From JBDIAG01 sp047974565 (lineage in GTDB: Bacteria > Actinomycetota > Actinomycetes > Actinomycetales > CAWJMD01), in the NCBI GenBank assembly GCA_047974565.1, contig JBKECN010000089.1:17380-81379 (forward strand): 64,000 bases of DNA. Direction: 5' to 3'. Every line of letters begins with the position of its first letter. The stretch's first letter is position 1. Shown here piece by piece: positions 62,080 to 64,000 of the stretch. A model generated the notes under the pieces. It saw nothing but the letters and a program-made list of their open reading frames with translations, ran no database searches and had not been told where the DNA came from. The translations under genes and the position numbers were made by a program.

Positions 62080-64000
62080 ATGTCTGATCGCGAGGAGGCG
62101 CCCACCCGGGCTGGAGTCGGTCCTGTCGACGGTGTCGACGGTGTCGGTCCAGCCGACGGTGCCGGCATCCCCGGTGTACCTCGCGGTGGTGACAGTGCCC
62201 CGGCGGGGTCGTCGGGAGCGGCGGCGGACTCCGAGGTAGTGGAGGTCATGCAGGTGGCCCAGCGTGCGGTGGGGGTGGCGCAGGCGATGCAGGCGATGGC
62301 GGTGGCTCGCCTGGCGGATCAGCGGTTCGCGCAGGCCTGTCAGGATGCCGATTCGATGGTGGGCGGATCGCCGGATGAGGCGCGCGGGCTTGATTGGGAC
62401 GGGTCTGTGGAGGTCGGGTTCGTCACTCGTACCGGTCGGGGGGCGGCGCAGCGGTTCGTGCATCAGTGCACGCGGCTGGTGGGTTGGATGCCCGGGATGT
62501 TGCGCCTGCTGGTGGCGGGGCGGGTGTCGTGGGCGCATGTGGCTGCGGCTGTTCGGGAGACAGCGGAGGTGGCCGAGGCCGAGGTGATGGGATTGATTGA
62601 GGCGGACGCGTTATGTCCGTTCGACACCGATCCGCAGGTGTGGTTCACCCCTGCGGGCTTGGCCAAGCGGTTCCGGGCGGCGGTGTTGCGGGTGGATCCG
62701 GACGCGGTCAGAGCCCGGCGGGAGCGGGGTGCTGACGAGCGCAGTGTGTGGACCGAGCCCCTGCCCGATGGGCTTGCCCGGTTGGTGGCCGAAGGTCCGG
62801 CCGAGTCGATCCAGGCGATGTACCAGGCCGTGTGTGCCCTGGCCGACACCCTCGGCTGGCGCCCCGACACCGGTGACGATTCCGGGACGGCTGCTGGAGC
62901 CGCCGCGGATGCGGCTGAGGGCGCTGACGCCGGCCACCCCACGCGAACGGCTTCAGAGGGTGGTGCCGCGGGCGCGGGTCCGGGCTCCGTGCCGGCGACG
63001 ACTGCCGACCGTAGGGCGCAGACCACCACCCCAGATGCGGCTGAGTGCGGTGGCACTGGTCATCGCTCGCGAACGGCTGGAGACGGTGGTGCCGCGGGCG
63101 CGGGCGCGGGTCCGGGCTCCGTGCCGGCGACGACTGCCGGCGGTAGGGCGCAGGCCACCACCACTGGTGTCACCGGGCACTCGCCCGCCACGGCGCCCGG
63201 CAGTCCCGCTCCCACGGGTCAAAAGAGCCCGAGCGGACCCGCCGACCCGGTCGAAGGTACTGCGGCCGAACGGGGAGCAGAGCCCGCCCCGACCCCACAG
63301 AGCACGCCGAGCCCTGGCCAGGCCAACGACCGGGAACCGGGATCCGGCGTCGGGACCAGCGCGCGGACCACCCAGACAGCCGCCACCGCGAGTCCGGCGA
63401 ACACTGTGAGTGCGGCGGGCAGCGCTGCTGCGGCTGCAGACACTATTGGGGCAACGGCTCCCGCTGGTGGGGCGGCCACTGAGCTACCCCGGACTGATCC
63501 ACCCCGGCCTGATCCAGCCGAGGGACTTACCCGCTCGCCCGAACCGGGCGATCCTGGGTGCGTCGAGCAAGGTCTGCCAGACCCGGGCGGGTTGCTTGGG
63601 CCTGGTCATCGGCCGGGTGCTCCCGTGCAGACGTCTGCCCAGCCCCCTGTTGGCGACGCTCTTGCCACCCAGCACCCGGGCTCCGCGGCCGAGATAGCCT
63701 CCACCGCCGCGCGGGATGGCGTGGGGTCTGCGGCGCCGGTCTTCGCGCCAGCCGCCACGCCTGGAGCTGGTACCGATTCGGGTCTGAGTGCTGCCGCCGA
63801 ATCCGGCGCTGGCACTGGTGTGTCCGGGTGTGTCTGGGAGCGGTGGACTCGCCCGGAGTGGTTTGGTGCGGTCACCGATCCCGCCTGCCGGTGGTCCCCG
63901 GGACGGGACCGGTTCGATGCCCTGCGCCTGATCGCCGAGACCGTCCTGGCCGACCCCGCCGGGGTCCTGATGCGCCACCACACCACCCCGACCACCCTGA
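62080..64000 (+). CDS. DUF222 protein, probable HNH-endonuclease-type (3' end beyond window)
   Basis: The open frame runs 640 codons to the window edge without a stop. After a Gly/Ala-rich start, residues ~50-260 look like DUF222 (VAQRAVGVAQAMQAMAVARL, RLVGWMPGMLRLLVAGRVSW, LIEADALCPFDTDPQVWFTP). A very long Ala/Gly/Thr/Pro-rich insert at ~265-580 follows. Ordered sequence then resumes (WERWTRPEWFGAVTDPACRW). DUF222 proteins of this kind normally end in an HNH nuclease motif, which would lie past the window. These genes are multi-copy in actinobacteria; a role in DNA mobility or defence is suspected but unproven. The start follows directly from the promoter. Confidence 0.8.
   Translation, partial: MSDREEAPTRAGVGPVDGVDGVGPADGAGIPGVPRGGDSAPAGSSGAAADSEVVEVMQVAQRAVGVAQAMQAMAVARLADQRFAQACQDADSMVGGSPDEARGLDWDGSVEVGFVTRTGRGAAQRFVHQCTRLVGWMPGMLRLLVAGRVSWAHVAAAVRETAEVAEAEVMGLIEADALCPFDTDPQVWFTPAGLAKRFRAAVLRVDPDAVRARRERGADERSVWTEPLPDGLARLVAEGPAESIQAMYQAVCALADTLGWRPDTGDDSGTAAGAAADAAEGADAGHPTRTASEGGAAGAGPGSVPATTADRRAQTTTPDAAECGGTGHRSRTAGDGGAAGAGAGPGSVPATTAGGRAQATTTGVTGHSPATAPGSPAPTGQKSPSGPADPVEGTAAERGAEPAPTPQSTPSPGQANDREPGSGVGTSARTTQTAATASPANTVSAAGSAAAAADTIGATAPAGGAATELPRTDPPRPDPAEGLTRSPEPGDPGCVEQGLPDPGGLLGPGHRPGAPVQTSAQPPVGDALATQHPGSAAEIASTAARDGVGSAAPVFAPAATPGAGTDSGLSAAAESGAGTGVSGCVWERWTRPEWFGAVTDPACRWSPGRDRFDALRLIAETVLADPAGVLMRHHTTPTTL
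62908..63160 (+). repeat. 126-bp in-frame tandem duplication in the DUF222 linker
   Basis: GATGCGGCTGAG begins copies at 62908 and 63034. Both contain GGTGGTGCCGCGGGCGCGGG and GTGCCGGCGACGACTGCCG. The period of 126 bp keeps the reading frame and adds 42 residues of Ala/Gly/Thr-rich linker. Confidence 0.8.

Overview
The window is very GC-rich, with dense genes, strong third-position G/C and frequent 4-bp ATGA stop/start overlaps. It carries the sucC-sucD-PerM/DUF6350-purN-purH block that is also found in Mycobacterium and Streptomyces, plus a DUF3017 protein and a DUF222 protein. This is chromosomal DNA from a high-GC actinobacterium (Actinomycetota). The sequence alone does not settle the family.

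Layout: 1-12.2 kb holds the conserved core: succinyl-CoA ligase (sucCD), a PerM-like membrane protein and purine synthesis (purN-purH). It is interrupted by a small membrane protein and a giant secreted beta-propeller/NHL protein. 12.5-18.3 kb has an acyl-CoA synthetase and a second giant secreted protein (DUF4214, FnIII and PD40 repeats, with near-identical DNA repeats at its 3' end). 18.5-22.3 kb has glutamine-dependent NAD+ synthetase, DUF3017, and a divergent DUF4188/TetR pair. 22.7-30.5 kb is a tightly coupled MoxR-DUF58-transglutaminase-like-FnIII operon whose transglutaminase domain has lost its catalytic triad. 30.6-37.2 kb has a DksA/TraR-type zinc finger, a Tat-exported multicopper oxidase behind a G-rich repeat tract, LDH-like malate dehydrogenase and a 7TM-PAS-SpoIIE phosphatase.

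37.4-39.3 kb is the most interesting locus: a DUF692 (MNIO) enzyme, a small partner protein and an 87-residue membrane-anchored peptide ending in regularly spaced cysteines. It looks like a minimal system for modifying cysteines in a ribosomally made peptide. 39.4-45.3 kb is housekeeping: folD, argS, trpS, a 2H phosphoesterase and a YihY/BrkB membrane protein.

45.4-58.3 kb is an inositol-type catabolic cluster. A LacI regulator faces a run of aldehyde dehydrogenase, IolD, two Gfo/Idh/MocA dehydrogenases, a 2-hydroxyacid dehydrogenase, two TIM-barrel isomerases, a sugar/inositol MFS transporter and an HpcH/HpaI aldolase. Two matching 16-bp palindromes lie in the divergent region and are probable LacI operators. 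No iolB or iolC is present, so the route is not the textbook one. A 163-bp MITE-like element sits exactly at the transporter stop codon.

58.3-60.9 kb holds divergent D-Ala-D-Ala carboxypeptidase and mannose-1-phosphate guanylyltransferase. 60.9-62.0 kb is a gene-free graveyard containing an IS21-type transposase remnant and decayed duplications. The window ends inside a DUF222 protein driven by a strong promoter that predicts a leaderless mRNA. No rRNA, tRNA or CRISPR array was seen.
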